NCBI RefSeq assembly: GCF_007833215.1
Contig: NZ_CP042239.1
Coordinates: 496,001-560,000 of the forward strand
From: Sphingomonas suaedae
Lineage (GTDB): Bacteria; Pseudomonadota; Alphaproteobacteria; Sphingomonadales; Sphingomonadaceae
Length of the DNA: 64,000 nucleotides
Reading direction: 5' to 3'
In this document: positions 36,084 through 45,636 of the stretch, piece after piece
Layout of the letters: each line of letters opens with the position of its first letter
How positions within the stretch are numbered: position 1 is the stretch's first letter
Translations under genes and position numbers: made by a program
Notes under the pieces: model-generated
The model's input: the letters and a program-made list of their open reading frames with translations, nothing else
Database searches by the model: none
What the model was told of the DNA's origin: nothing

Positions 36084-38834
36084 TCAGAAGCGGAAGCGGA
36101 CACCCACGGTGAGGGTCGATTCCTCGTAGCGGACGACGCGCGGATAGGTTGCGGTGAACGCCCCTTCAACCGGCAGCGCGTTGTTGACCGTGTTTGTGCG
36201 GGTCAGCGTCGAGCTGAACGGATCGCCGAGGATGTTGGTCCAGTCGCCGAAGACCGTCACCGCAGGCATCACATCGTAGCTGACCGACAGGTCGAGCCGC
36301 TGAACCGGATCGGCCTCTTCGGTATAGAGGTGGTCGCCGCGCCGCTGATAGGTCAGCGGGAATTCGCTGCGCCAGTTGTACGCCAGTCGCGCCGACAGGC
36401 CATTGGCCTCGTAGAAGACGGCGGCGTTGGCCGACCAGTCGGACACGAACAAAAGCTCGCGATTGACCGTCCGGATGAGCGGCGAGCCGTCCGGCTGCAG
36501 GCCGTCGTCATAGTTGAAGTCCGACCGCGCATCGAGGTTGGTGAGGTTACCCTGCAGGCCGAACTGCGGCAGGCCGATGAAATCGAGGAAGGTCGAGCCC
36601 TGGATTTCAAAGCCGCGGATGCGTCCCTTGCCCGCGTTGACCGGCGAGCTCAGGCGCAGCGGGGTGCCGTCGGGCAGGGTGCCGGTGAAGGTATTCCCCT
36701 CGATGAACCCGTTCATGTCGCGGTGGAAGACGCTGACCGACACGAAGCCGTTGCGCGAGAAGTAATATTCGAGCGCGGCGTCGTAGTTGCGCGACGTCAG
36801 CGGGTTCAGGAACGGGTTGCCGCCGTTGCCGGTGCGATAGCAGCCCGCCGGGATCGGGTTGAGCTCCAGGCACCCGTTCGTGTTGGGCCGGTCCAGCGTG
36901 CCCGAGGCGCGAAGGTCGGTGAAGTTCGGGCGCGTCTGGGTTTCGGTGAAGGCGAGCCGGGCCTGGATCTTTGGGGTGAACCGGATGCGCGCGTTGAAGT
37001 TGGGCAGCCAAGCCTCAAACTTGCGCTCGACCACCGTCGGCGTCTGCACACCCGGCCCGCCGTCCGCCGGGAGTACGAAGCGGGTACCCGAGAGATCCAG
37101 ATCGCTGCGTGCGTAGCGCAGGCCGATTGTCCCGTCGATGCTGGCTTCGCCACCCAGCGGAATTTCGTAGCGCAGCTGGCCATAGGCGGCGAAGTGCTTT
37201 TCGTTAGCGTCCCAGGTCTGCTGCGGATCGGCCGGAGGCGCGCCGGTCAGCCCGGGCTGGTTGAACTCCCGCAATTCCGCCAGATTGGCGCGGATGCTGT
37301 CATAGGTGGGCGACAGCCAGGTGAGGATACCCGGCTGGGGGTTGGCACCGCGGAAACCGGGCTCGAACAGCTCATAGGTCAGCGGCACCGCCGAGAAGGG
37401 GCGGCGGTCGCCTTCGCGATCGAAATAGCGATTGCCATATTCGCGATGCGCATCGCGGTCGGTGTAGCGGACGCCGGCCTCGAATGCCTTGATCCACGGC
37501 ATTTCGGTCTCGTAGACGGCGTCGATGCGCGCCTGCCAGTCCTTGCCTTCGGCCCGCTGCGCCTCCTCGTAGAAACCGCGATAGATGTAGTTGGCCGGAT
37601 CGCTGGCGTCGAAGCCGGGGATCGAGAAAACGGCGCCGCCGTCACCACGGTCCGCATTGGTGTCGAACTCGATCGTCTGTGGGCTGGCGAAGGCATAGTC
37701 GACGCTGGCGGTCGATCCGGTGAAGGTCGAATCGGTCCGCGCGATGTCGGCGGTGATCTTCAGCCCACCGGTCTCGAAGCTGCCGCCGGCAGCGATCTGA
37801 TAGGTATCGGTCCTGTTGTAGGTACCGCCCTGATAGCCCTGTACGCGGCGCGGATTGGTGACCGTCGCGCTTTCGAGCAGGTCGGGGCGATCGGGCACCG
37901 TCACGACGTTGGAAAAGCCCGAGCCGCCCCACAAAGCCGCTTCCATCTCACGCGACGACAGCTTGTTGCGGAAGCCCTGATAGAGCCCCTCGACATAGAA
38001 TTCGAGGCCGGGCGAGGGGCGCCACTGGATCGCGCCGTTGACCGACGGACGCTCGCGGTCGCCCTCGTCATAGGTCACGCGCTGAATGTCGGGGAACTGC
38101 GTCCCGCCGGGACCGCCGCCGGCGACGAAGTCGGTGTTGGACCGCGTCGAATCGCGATAGTGCATGCTGGTATAGGACAGACCGAGCAACGCGCCGATCT
38201 CGCCCCCGCCGATATCCCAGCGGTCGGAGACCATGATGTTGCCGTTCGGATTATAGTCGCGCGCCTGATAAGTGTAGGTCATCCAGGCCGACCCGGCGAC
38301 ATGGAAGTCGGCAAAGTCGAACGGACGGCGCGAGCGCACGTTGATCAGGCCGGCAAGGCCCGGCTCGACCAGGTTCGCAGTCGAGGTCTTGAACACCTCG
38401 ATCGCGCCGATGGCGCCCGAGGGGAAATCCTGCAGCGCGACCGAACGCGTTTCGGCGGTGAAGATCTCGCGGCCGTTATAGGTGGTGACGAAATCGGGCA
38501 GTCCGCGGACGAGCACGCGTCCGGCCTCGCCGCCGCTGCGCTCGACCTGCACGCCGGGAATGCGCGCGGCGGTGTCGGACACGGCGATGTCGGGCAGCTT
38601 GCCGATGTCCTCGGCCACGATCGCGTCGACGATCTGGGTCGAGTTGCGGCGGATATTCTGCTGCGATTCCAGCGACTGGCGATAGCCGCTGATGACGATC
38701 TCTTCGGTCTGGGTCGCAGGCGCTTCCTGCGCATCCGGAGCGGCTGGCGTGGTTTCCTGCGCCCAGGCGGGCGCGGCGACCAACGCAATCGCTGCAACGG
38801 ATCCGGAGCAGCGGATCAAAGTCCTCAAACGCAT
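36084..38834 (-). CDS. TonB-dependent outer-membrane receptor, probable oligosaccharide importer
   Basis: The 916-residue protein starts at ATG 38834 (GGGGAGG upstream) with a signal peptide ending AWAQ. A TonB-box-like EEIVISGYR, a plug domain (DIGKLPDIAVSDTAARIPGVQVER) and a large 22-strand barrel ending in Phe follow. The form is that of the Caulobacter/Xanthomonas-type receptors for plant oligosaccharides. With two halogenase-like genes downstream and an operator-like cluster upstream, it is the likely outer-membrane entry for the galactoside used by this locus. Confidence 0.93.
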   Translation of the reverse strand: MRLRTLIRCSGSVAAIALVAAPAWAQETTPAAPDAQEAPATQTEEIVISGYRQSLESQQNIRRNSTQIVDAIVAEDIGKLPDIAVSDTAARIPGVQVERSGGEAGRVLVRGLPDFVTTYNGREIFTAETRSVALQDFPSGAIGAIEVFKTSTANLVEPGLAGLINVRSRRPFDFADFHVAGSAWMTYTYQARDYNPNGNIMVSDRWDIGGGEIGALLGLSYTSMHYRDSTRSNTDFVAGGGPGGTQFPDIQRVTYDEGDRERPSVNGAIQWRPSPGLEFYVEGLYQGFRNKLSSREMEAALWGGSGFSNVVTVPDRPDLLESATVTNPRRVQGYQGGTYNRTDTYQIAAGGSFETGGLKITADIARTDSTFTGSTASVDYAFASPQTIEFDTNADRGDGGAVFSIPGFDASDPANYIYRGFYEEAQRAEGKDWQARIDAVYETEMPWIKAFEAGVRYTDRDAHREYGNRYFDREGDRRPFSAVPLTYELFEPGFRGANPQPGILTWLSPTYDSIRANLAELREFNQPGLTGAPPADPQQTWDANEKHFAAYGQLRYEIPLGGEASIDGTIGLRYARSDLDLSGTRFVLPADGGPGVQTPTVVERKFEAWLPNFNARIRFTPKIQARLAFTETQTRPNFTDLRASGTLDRPNTNGCLELNPIPAGCYRTGNGGNPFLNPLTSRNYDAALEYYFSRNGFVSVSVFHRDMNGFIEGNTFTGTLPDGTPLRLSSPVNAGKGRIRGFEIQGSTFLDFIGLPQFGLQGNLTNLDARSDFNYDDGLQPDGSPLIRTVNRELLFVSDWSANAAVFYEANGLSARLAYNWRSEFPLTYQRRGDHLYTEEADPVQRLDLSVSYDVMPAVTVFGDWTNILGDPFSSTLTRTNTVNNALPVEGAFTATYPRVVRYEESTLTVGVRFRF

Positions 38835-38932
38835 CAATGTCCTCCCCTTCGATAATTCACACCGCGCCGGCCGCCTGGTCAGCGACTCTCCTCATCGTCG
38901 CTATAGAAGCGTGCTTTCGCCGCTGACAAGAG

Positions 38933-38956
38933 ATTTATAAGATTTATCGGATAATG
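38933..38956. promoter_or_regulatory. Overlapping operator-like dyads upstream of the TonB receptor
   Basis: ATTTAT-AAG-ATTTAT-CGG-ATAATG contains two overlapping copies of the ATTTAT-N3-ATAAAT pattern, imperfect in their right halves, between dgoD and the receptor gene. The receptor start is about 100 bases away. Confidence 0.5.
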
Positions 38957-38972
38957 GTTGTCGTAGCTTGGC

Positions 38973-40109
38973 TCACCATTCCGCGAAGCTGCCATCCTCC
39001 TGTCGCCAGATCGGGTTGCGCCAGCGCACCTTCTCGGCGTCCGCCTTGCGCACGGCGGCCTCGTCGATCTCGACACCCAGGCCGGGCCCGGTTGGAATCG
39101 GCAGGAAGCCGTCGACCGGCGAGAGCACATCGGGATTAGCGCAGAAATGCAGCAGGTCGTGGCCGGCATTATAGTGGATGCCGAGCGACATCTCCTGCAG
39201 CACGACGTTCGGCGTGCACCCGGCAAGCTGAAGGCAGGCGGCGAGCGCGAGCGGCCCCAGCGGGCAATGCGGCGCCACGGCAACGTCATAGGCCTCGGCC
39301 ATGGCGGCGATCCGACGGCATTCGCTCAATCCGCCGGCGTGGCTGAGGTCCGGCTGGATGATGTCGACCGCTCCGCTGGCAAGGAACGGCTTGAAGTCCC
39401 AGCGCGAATAGAGCCGCTCGCCCAGGGCGATCGGAATGCTGATCTGATTCGAGATCTGGGCGAGGACTTCGGGGTTCTCCGACAGGATCGGCTCCTCGAT
39501 GAACAGCAATCCCAGCGGCTCGAGGTGCTTGGCCAGTTGCTTGGCCATCGCGCGATGCACGCGGCCATGGAAGTCGAGCCCGACATCCATGCCGGCCGCC
39601 TGCGCTGCGCGAACGCGCTCGACCACATCGTCGAACCGCGGCGCGGTGAGATAGTCGAGTTCGGATGTCGCGTTCATCTTCACGGCGGAAAAGCCCTGCG
39701 CCTTGCGCGCCGCCGCCGCTTCGCCGACATCGTCCGGACGGTCGCCGCCGATCCAGGCATAGGCGCGGACCTTGTCGCGCACCTGTCCGCCCATCATTTC
39801 CCAGGCGGGCAGGCCGTAATGGCGTCCCTTGAGGTCCCACAATGCTTGGTCGAGGCCGGCCAGCGCCGACATCAGCACCGCGCCCCCGCGATAGAAGCCG
39901 CCGCGATAGGCGACCTGCCAGACATCCTCGATGCGGCGCGGGTCGGCGCCGATGAACCGGTCGCGCAGCGATTCGAACGCGCCGTCGACCGCTTCGCTAT
40001 GTCCTTCGAGGCTGGCTTCGCCCCAACCGTAACAGCCATCCTCCGCCTCGACGCGCACGAACAGCCAACGAGGCGGAACGTGAAACGTCTCGATACGCGC
40101 AATCTTCAT
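38973..40109 (-). CDS. dgoD: D-galactonate dehydratase
   Basis: The 378-residue enolase-superfamily protein starts at ATG 40109 with GAGG upstream. It has metal ligands in GLDFHGRVH (Asp, with the neighbouring His), LFIEEP (Glu) and ALGERLYSR (Glu), and the catalytic His in APHCPLGP. Length and motifs match DgoD. It converts D-galactonate to 2-keto-3-deoxygalactonate, the third step of the De Ley-Doudoroff route. It is divergent from the dgoK operon, with an operator-like palindrome between them. Confidence 0.94.
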   Translation of the reverse strand: MKIARIETFHVPPRWLFVRVEAEDGCYGWGEASLEGHSEAVDGAFESLRDRFIGADPRRIEDVWQVAYRGGFYRGGAVLMSALAGLDQALWDLKGRHYGLPAWEMMGGQVRDKVRAYAWIGGDRPDDVGEAAAARKAQGFSAVKMNATSELDYLTAPRFDDVVERVRAAQAAGMDVGLDFHGRVHRAMAKQLAKHLEPLGLLFIEEPILSENPEVLAQISNQISIPIALGERLYSRWDFKPFLASGAVDIIQPDLSHAGGLSECRRIAAMAEAYDVAVAPHCPLGPLALAACLQLAGCTPNVVLQEMSLGIHYNAGHDLLHFCANPDVLSPVDGFLPIPTGPGLGVEIDEAAVRKADAEKVRWRNPIWRQEDGSFAEW

Positions 40110-40143
40110 AAACACCTCAAAGCCCCACCCGGGCATTAAACCT

Positions 40144-40158
40144 ATTTATCTTATAATT
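40144..40158. promoter_or_regulatory. Operator-like dyad between dgoD and dgoK
   Basis: ATTTAT-CTT-ATAATT differs by one base from the perfect palindrome at 47721-47735 and has the same CTT spacer. It lies in the 120-base divergent promoter region and can serve both genes. Confidence 0.65.
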
Positions 40159-40229
40159 TATATCTAGCAAGCGCAGCGCGCGCCTGTATGATCCGCGGCG
40201 ATGTTTTGGGGATGGAAAGCGAGCCGCCG

Positions 40230-41108
40230 ATGAGCTGGCGCGACGGGTATATCGCGGTGGATTGGGGCTCGACCAACCGGCGCGCCTATTCGGTCAATGC
40301 CGAAGGGCGGGTGGTCGCAAAGCTCGAGGATGCGAAGGGGGTCCTGTCGGTCGAGCCGGGCGGGTTCGACCGGGCCGCCGATGAAATTCGCGCCGCGCTG
40401 GGCGACCACGCGATGCTGATTTCAGGCATGGCGGGATCGAACCGCGGCTGGCGCGAGGCGCCCTATGTCGGATGCCCCGCCGACGCGGAGGCGCTTGCGC
40501 GTGCGATATGCTGGATCAAGGTCGGGCGCGTCGGCATCGTTCCCGGCGTGTGCCAGCGCGACCCCATAGCGGATGTGATGCGGGGCGAGGAGGTGCAGGC
40601 GCTCGGCGCCGTGGCGGCGGGGTTGGCTCCGCCAGACGGGCTGATCTGCCTGCCGGGCACCCATGCCAAGTGGATCGCGATGCGCGGCGGACGGATCGAC
40701 ACGTTCCGCACGAGGATGACGGGCGAACTCTTCGCGGTGCTGCGTGACCATTCGATCCTGTCGGCGCAACTCGAAAGCGCGGTCGCTGCCGACGATGCAT
40801 TTGCGGCGGGCGTCGCAGACGCGCTTGGCGGCGCCGACCTGCTCGCATCGCTGTTCGGCATCCGCGCGCGGCACCTGTTGGGGGCCGGGCGGAGCGATGC
40901 GAGCTATGCGAGCGGCCTGCTCATCGGCAGCGACGTGCGCGCCGCGATTGCTGATCGGGCGCCGGGCGAGACCGTCGCGCTTGTCGGCGCCCCTGCACTA
41001 TGCGCCCTGTATGCCGCGGCGCTCGGCCATGCCGACCGTGTCGGCGAAGTCATCGATGGCGACGCCGCGTTTCTCGCCGGCATTCGCCGAATCACGGAGT
41101 TGTTATGA
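40230..41108 (+). CDS. dgoK: 2-dehydro-3-deoxygalactonokinase
   Basis: ATG 40230 (GGAAAG 10 bases upstream) gives 292 residues, the usual DgoK length; the frame is open to ATG 40188. The N-terminal phosphate motif YIAVDWGSTNRRAY, GMAGSNRGW and the CLPGTHAKW segment are typical of the family. It phosphorylates 2-keto-3-deoxygalactonate with ATP. It overlaps dgoA by ATGA and starts the operon dgoK-dgoA-galactose dehydrogenase, probably followed by dgoR. Confidence 0.93.
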   Translation: MSWRDGYIAVDWGSTNRRAYSVNAEGRVVAKLEDAKGVLSVEPGGFDRAADEIRAALGDHAMLISGMAGSNRGWREAPYVGCPADAEALARAICWIKVGRVGIVPGVCQRDPIADVMRGEEVQALGAVAAGLAPPDGLICLPGTHAKWIAMRGGRIDTFRTRMTGELFAVLRDHSILSAQLESAVAADDAFAAGVADALGGADLLASLFGIRARHLLGAGRSDASYASGLLIGSDVRAAIADRAPGETVALVGAPALCALYAAALGHADRVGEVIDGDAAFLAGIRRITELL

Positions 41109-41740
41109 CCGGTTCGCTTGACGCCTTCACTGCCCATTTCTCCGTCTGTCCGCTGGTCGCGATCATCCGCGGCGTCACGCCGGACACAGTCGAGGCGGTT
41201 GGGGACGCGCTGGTCGAGGCCGGCATTCGCATCATCGAGGTGCCACTCAACTCGCCCGATCCGTTGGCGAGCATCGAACGGCTTGCCCGTCGCCTGGGCG
41301 ACGCGGCGCTGATCGGCGCGGGCACGGTCCTGAACGTCGATAAGGTGGCGCAGGTTGCGGACGCCGGGGGACGGATCATCGTGTCGCCCAGCGTCAATGT
41401 CCGCGTGATCGCGGCTACGGTTGCAGCGGGGCTAGTCTCGGCACCCGGCTATTTCACCCCCAGCGAAGCGTTCGCCGCACTGGACGCGGGCGCACACCTG
41501 CTCAAGCTGTTTCCTGCCGAAGCCGCATCGCCGGCCGTCGTGAAGGCGCATCGCGCGGTGCTTCCGCGCGACGTGCCGGTCGTTATCGTGGGCGGCATCA
41601 CGCCGCCGGCGATGGCGCCCTATTTCGCGGCCGGCGCCAACGGCTTCGGGCTGGGCGGCGCGCTCTATCGGCCGGGACAGACTCCTGCCGAGGTCGCGAC
41701 GCAGGCGCGGGCGTTCGTTTCCGCACTCTCGGTCCGCTGA
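41105..41740 (+). CDS. dgoA: 2-dehydro-3-deoxy-6-phosphogalactonate aldolase
   Basis: This 211-residue class I aldolase of the KDPG/KDPGal family has the Schiff-base Lys in HLLKLFPAE, the catalytic Glu in IIEVPLNSP, and phosphate-binding GGITPP and FGLGGAL. It cleaves KDPGal to pyruvate and glyceraldehyde-3-phosphate, the last step of the pathway. The EVPLNSP sequence favours the galactonate over the gluconate enzyme. ATGA overlap with dgoK ensures matched translation. Confidence 0.94.
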   Translation: MTGSLDAFTAHFSVCPLVAIIRGVTPDTVEAVGDALVEAGIRIIEVPLNSPDPLASIERLARRLGDAALIGAGTVLNVDKVAQVADAGGRIIVSPSVNVRVIAATVAAGLVSAPGYFTPSEAFAALDAGAHLLKLFPAEAASPAVVKAHRAVLPRDVPVVIVGGITPPAMAPYFAAGANGFGLGGALYRPGQTPAEVATQARAFVSALSVR

Positions 41741-41741
41741 G

Positions 41742-42659
41742 ATGATCCGGGTCGCCATCATCGGCTTCGGCAAGATCGCCGCCGACCAGCATCTGCCGGC
41801 CATCGCCAGCGATTCGCGGTTCGAGCTGGTCGGCGTGGCGACGCCGGCCGGCGATCCGGATATCGGCGTCCCCTGGTACGGCGATGCCGCCGAGATGTTG
41901 GCGGCGATGGACGGGGCTGCGGACGCCATCGCGATCTGCACGCCCCCGGCCGCCCGCTACGCCCTGGCGCGCGACGCGTTGCAGGCCGGGTTCGATGTGC
42001 TGCTCGAAAAGCCGCCGACCACGACGCTGGGTGAACTGGACGCGCTCGAGGCTTTGGCCCGAGCGCAGGGCAGGGTGCTCTACACCGCCTGGCACTCGCA
42101 ATATGCGCCAGGCGTCGCGCCTGCTGCGGCGGCGCTCGCCGGCGCGGAGATCGACACGCTCCACATTTCGTGGCGCGAGGACGTGCGCAAATGGCATCCG
42201 GGGCAGGAGTGGATCTGGGACGCCGGCGGGTTCGGAGTCTTCGATACCGGCATCAATGCGCTTTCGATCCTGTCCCAGATCGTCGCGGTGCCATTGCTGG
42301 TGCGCGCCGCGACCCTGTCCGTGCCCGAAAACCGGCAGGCGCCGATTGCCGCCACGATCGAGTTCGTCGGCGCGAACTGGCAGGCCGAATTCGATTGGCG
42401 GTTCGATGCCGGGGAGGAATGGCTCATTCAGATCACCACATGCGACGGGCGGCGCGTCGAGCTGCGCGACGGCGGCGCGCGCCTGTTGGTCAACGGGGTC
42501 GACCAGCCGCTGGAGGAGGATCGCGAATATCCCCAGATCTATGACCGGTTCGCCACGCTGATCGACGCACGCGCGTGCGCGGTGGATCGCGAGCCGCTGC
42601 GGATCGCTGCAGACGCTTTCATGGTCGCGCGCCGTGAAAGCGTTGCAGCATTCCGTTGA
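41742..42659 (+). CDS. gal: D-galactose 1-dehydrogenase (Gfo/Idh/MocA family)
   Basis: This 305-residue oxidoreductase has the Rossmann motif AIIGFGKIAADQHLPAI, the catalytic EKPP motif, and the substrate-binding WHSQYAPG and WREDVRKWHPG segments characteristic of bacterial galactose dehydrogenases. It oxidises D-galactose to galactonolactone with NAD(P), the entry step of the pathway. The gene starts one base after the dgoA stop. A related arabinose dehydrogenase cannot be fully excluded, but the dgo neighbours argue for galactose. Confidence 0.88.
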   Translation: MIRVAIIGFGKIAADQHLPAIASDSRFELVGVATPAGDPDIGVPWYGDAAEMLAAMDGAADAIAICTPPAARYALARDALQAGFDVLLEKPPTTTLGELDALEALARAQGRVLYTAWHSQYAPGVAPAAAALAGAEIDTLHISWREDVRKWHPGQEWIWDAGGFGVFDTGINALSILSQIVAVPLLVRAATLSVPENRQAPIAATIEFVGANWQAEFDWRFDAGEEWLIQITTCDGRRVELRDGGARLLVNGVDQPLEEDREYPQIYDRFATLIDARACAVDREPLRIAADAFMVARRESVAAFR

Positions 42660-42744
42660 CCCGCGTTACAGTCGGCAATGATGCAGACACCTGCCACATT
42701 TCGATCGACGCCTTCATGCCACGCCCGGGACGGAGGTTGACCTG

Positions 42745-43473
42745 ATGGACGCCGACACGCCGCTGCTGAGTTCGTCCCCGGTGGGCGGGCGGAACCTGAC
42801 CTATGGGCTGCTCGACGCGCTTGGCCGCGCGATCGTGACCGGGCATTATGATGCGCGCGTCTTCCCGACCGAAGCGGATCTGGCCAAGCAGCACGGCGTC
42901 AGCCGCTCGGTTACGCGCGAGGCGGTCAAGATGCTGACCGCCAAGGGCCTGCTGACCGCACGCCCGCGCAAGGGCACAACGGTTCAGCGGCCGGCGCACT
43001 GGAATTTGTTCGATGCCGACGTGCTGCGCTGGCTGCTCGAACGGACATTCTCGCTGGAGCTGCTGCGCCAGTTCACCGAGCTGCGCATCGCGATCGAGCC
43101 CGCAGCGGCCGCGCTCGCCGCGCGCGCTGCGGACGCTGCGGGCGTCGCGCTGATCCAGGCCGGGTATCGGCGCATGGAGGCGGCCGAGAATGGCGAGGAC
43201 GACCCGCTGGAAGCGGACATTGCGTTCCATGTCGCGATCCTGGCCGCGTCCGCGAACCCGTTTTACGTCCAGTTCCGCGATGTGGTCGAAACCGCGCTGC
43301 GCACCTCGATCCGCTTCACCAACCGCTTCAAGGGGCGCACTGCCAGCCTGCCGCAGCATCGCGAGGTGCTGACCGCGATCGAGGCGCGCGATCCCCACGC
43401 GGCGCGCGACGGCATGGTTGCGCTGATTACGGACGTGATGACGCTGATCGACGAGGCGGGGAAGTCGGGCTGA
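42745..43473 (+). CDS. dgoR: GntR-family (FCD) transcriptional regulator, DgoR type
   Basis: The 242-residue protein has an N-terminal winged helix (PTEADLAKQHGVSRSVTREAVK, in two overlapping motifs), then FCD effector-domain helices with metal ligands (ADIAFHVAILAA, LPQHREVL). GGAGG precedes the ATG. In other bacteria DgoR represses the dgo genes and is released by galactonate or KDGal. Position directly after the pathway operon supports that role. The ATTTAT-N3-ATAAAT sites nearby are candidate targets. Its 3' end overlaps the convergent binding-protein gene by 47 bases. Confidence 0.88.
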   Translation: MDADTPLLSSSPVGGRNLTYGLLDALGRAIVTGHYDARVFPTEADLAKQHGVSRSVTREAVKMLTAKGLLTARPRKGTTVQRPAHWNLFDADVLRWLLERTFSLELLRQFTELRIAIEPAAAALAARAADAAGVALIQAGYRRMEAAENGEDDPLEADIAFHVAILAASANPFYVQFRDVVETALRTSIRFTNRFKGRTASLPQHREVLTAIEARDPHAARDGMVALITDVMTLIDEAGKSG

Positions 43474-44782
43474 ACACCGGAAGTTCGGCGAGCAGTTCGT
43501 TGACGCGGCGTTCGCCGTCCGCCAGCGCCTGATCGACGGTCTTCTGTCCGGTGATCGCGGCACCGACCTCTTCGCCGACCAGACGCTCGATCGCCGACTG
43601 ACGCTGGACATAGCCGGGCAGCGGATGGCCGATTGTCGCGAGCGGTGCGATATCCGCGCGATGCGGCAGCGCCTTGAACGCGGCCGATTCGATCACCTTG
43701 CGCACCGCCGGCAGGTGCCCGGTGCGCGCCCAGTCCAGATTATGCGCGGTCATGAACGCGAAGAAGCGGGCGATCATCGCGCGCTGCGCCGGGGTTCGCT
43801 CGCGCTTGGGAACGACCCAAACATGGCCGCTTACGAACTCGGCATGTTTTCCCCAGAGGCGGGGATAGGGGTAGACCGCATAGCTTCCATAGAGCGGACG
43901 GCCCGGCGTCATCGCGTCCTGCTGGAACTGATCGATCATCCAGGTGCCCGTCGGATAGATTCCGCCTTCGCCGCTCAGGAACGCCGCGATCGCCGCGGGG
44001 GTGTCCTGGTCGAGCGTGCCCAGCCCCTCCTCCGTCAGCGCCTTGAAATAGTTGACCACGCGCCGTGCCTCCGGCGTCTGCAGCTTGATGTGCAGCGGAT
44101 CGGGGAAGATCACCGCATCCTGCGCCATCAGATAGGTATAGAGCGTGCGCGTCTGCGCGGCAGTGTCGGCGACCAGGCTTTGGAGGAGATAGGGCTTGCC
44201 TGTGCGCGCCTTGAACTGGCGGGCATGGGCGAGAAGCTCTTCCGCCGAGCGCGGCAATATCGGCTTGCCGTCGCGCATCAACCCCGCCTGCGCGAACAGC
44301 TTGGTGTTGATGTGGTACAGGCCGCCATGCGTGTCCCAGGGCAGGCCGTAGAGGCGGTTATCGACCGTCGCGGCCATGCGGCTGGCGTCGGTGAACTGTT
44401 CGGGCGTCAGTCCGGCGGCCTCGAGATAGGGCTCGACCGGTTCGAGCAGCCCACGCGCGGCATAGTCCGAAATGACCCCCCCATGCATGCTGACGATGTC
44501 GGGCGGGTCGCCCGCCGCGAACTGCGCGCTCAACTGAGGGTAGCCGGGCCAGGCGACGACGTTGCTGCTGACGGGAGCGCCGGGGGTCTGGGCGTTGAAC
44601 TTGTTGATCATCGACGTGATGATCCCGCATTCGCCCTTTGCCGCAGCGACGTCGGTCGCAGAGCCATAGGCCGCGCCACATTCGCCGAAGAAGCGCTGCA
44701 GATAGATTTTGCCGTCGTCCGCGCCGCTGCTGCCGCAGCCGGTCGCGAGTAACGCGAGCGTGAGTGCAAGGGCGATCCTCAT
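43427..44782 (-). CDS. Extracellular sugar-binding lipoprotein of an ABC importer
   Basis: ATG 44782 overlaps the permease stop (ATGA) and gives 451 residues. The leader LALTLALLATGC is a lipobox with Cys at residue 16. The rest is a family 1 solute-binding protein with WPGYPQLSAQFAAGDPPD and YGLPWDTHGGLYH, the aromatic/acidic sugar-contact pattern. It would capture a mono- or oligosaccharide in the periplasm for the MalFGK-like transporter. Its 3' end runs 47 bases into the convergent dgoR gene. Confidence 0.9.
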   Translation of the reverse strand: MRIALALTLALLATGCGSSGADDGKIYLQRFFGECGAAYGSATDVAAAKGECGIITSMINKFNAQTPGAPVSSNVVAWPGYPQLSAQFAAGDPPDIVSMHGGVISDYAARGLLEPVEPYLEAAGLTPEQFTDASRMAATVDNRLYGLPWDTHGGLYHINTKLFAQAGLMRDGKPILPRSAEELLAHARQFKARTGKPYLLQSLVADTAAQTRTLYTYLMAQDAVIFPDPLHIKLQTPEARRVVNYFKALTEEGLGTLDQDTPAAIAAFLSGEGGIYPTGTWMIDQFQQDAMTPGRPLYGSYAVYPYPRLWGKHAEFVSGHVWVVPKRERTPAQRAMIARFFAFMTAHNLDWARTGHLPAVRKVIESAAFKALPHRADIAPLATIGHPLPGYVQRQSAIERLVGEEVGAAITGQKTVDQALADGERRVNELLAELPVFSPTSPPRRSASSRP

Positions 44783-45636
44783 CGTGTCGCCGTCCCCGCC
44801 ATCGACTGGACGATGTGCTTCTGGAACAGGACATAGACGATGAAGATCGGCACCGACGCGAATACCGCCTGCGCCATCAGAAAGCCGAGGCCGCTGGTCT
44901 GCGCATAGTTCATCTGCGCCGCCGCGAGTCCGACGGTCAGCGTGTACATGTCGCTGCGCGTCGCGGAGATCAGCGGCCACCAATAGCTGTTCCAGCTGGC
45001 GAGGAAGGTGAACACGCCGAGCGTCGCCTGCGCGGGCAGGGTGAGCGGCAGAAGCACGCTCCAGAAGATGCGCAGCCGCGACGCGCCGTCGAGCATCGCC
45101 GCCTCGTCCAGATCCCGCGGGATCGCGCGAAAATATTGGGTCATGAAGAACACGCCAAAGGGTCCGGCCAGCCCGGGCAGGATCAGCCCGGGGTAGCTGT
45201 TGTGAAGGTGGAGCGCGGCGAACAGCTGGTGCTGGGGCAGGATCACCGCCTGTTCGGGGATCGCCAGGCCAAGCAGGACGAACACGAACAGAGTGCGGCG
45301 AAACGGAAACTCCAGCCGCGCAAAGCCATAGCCGGCCAGGCTGCACAGCGCGAGCACGCCGACCGTCGTGCCGATCGACACGATCAGGCTGTTGAGCAGC
45401 CAGCGGAACACCTGATCGCCCGACAGGATCGCCCAGTAGTTTTCGAGCGTGTACGGGAATTCGAGCGCCGCGCCGCTGTTGCCGACCAACGCCTGATTGG
45501 ACTTGAGCGAGAGCAGGACCGTCCAGATCAGCGGTGCCAGCATTACCGCCGCCGCGAGCAGCAGCGCGATCAGCGTGGCGGGCCGCATCCGCCCTTCGCC
45601 GGGGCGGAACACGGGGGTTGTACGATCAGCGGCCAT
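44779..45636 (-). CDS. ABC sugar importer permease (MalG-like)
   Basis: The 285-residue protein has six predicted membrane helices and the EAA loop DLDEAAMLDGASRLRIFW preceding LPLT, which docks with the ATPase. The C-terminal position of the EAA motif and the short N-terminus are typical of MalG-type subunits. It overlaps the MalF-like gene by 11 bases and the binding-protein gene by 4, forming one operon, ATPase-MalF-MalG-SBP. Confidence 0.92.
   Translation of the reverse strand: MAADRTTPVFRPGEGRMRPATLIALLLAAAVMLAPLIWTVLLSLKSNQALVGNSGAALEFPYTLENYWAILSGDQVFRWLLNSLIVSIGTTVGVLALCSLAGYGFARLEFPFRRTLFVFVLLGLAIPEQAVILPQHQLFAALHLHNSYPGLILPGLAGPFGVFFMTQYFRAIPRDLDEAAMLDGASRLRIFWSVLLPLTLPAQATLGVFTFLASWNSYWWPLISATRSDMYTLTVGLAAAQMNYAQTSGLGFLMAQAVFASVPIFIVYVLFQKHIVQSMAGTATR

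Noticed and set aside
36330..38855. Plus-strand open frame of 841 codons
   Set aside because: It is antisense to the TonB receptor, whose plug, barrel and signal peptide are unmistakable; long antisense frames are common at this GC content.
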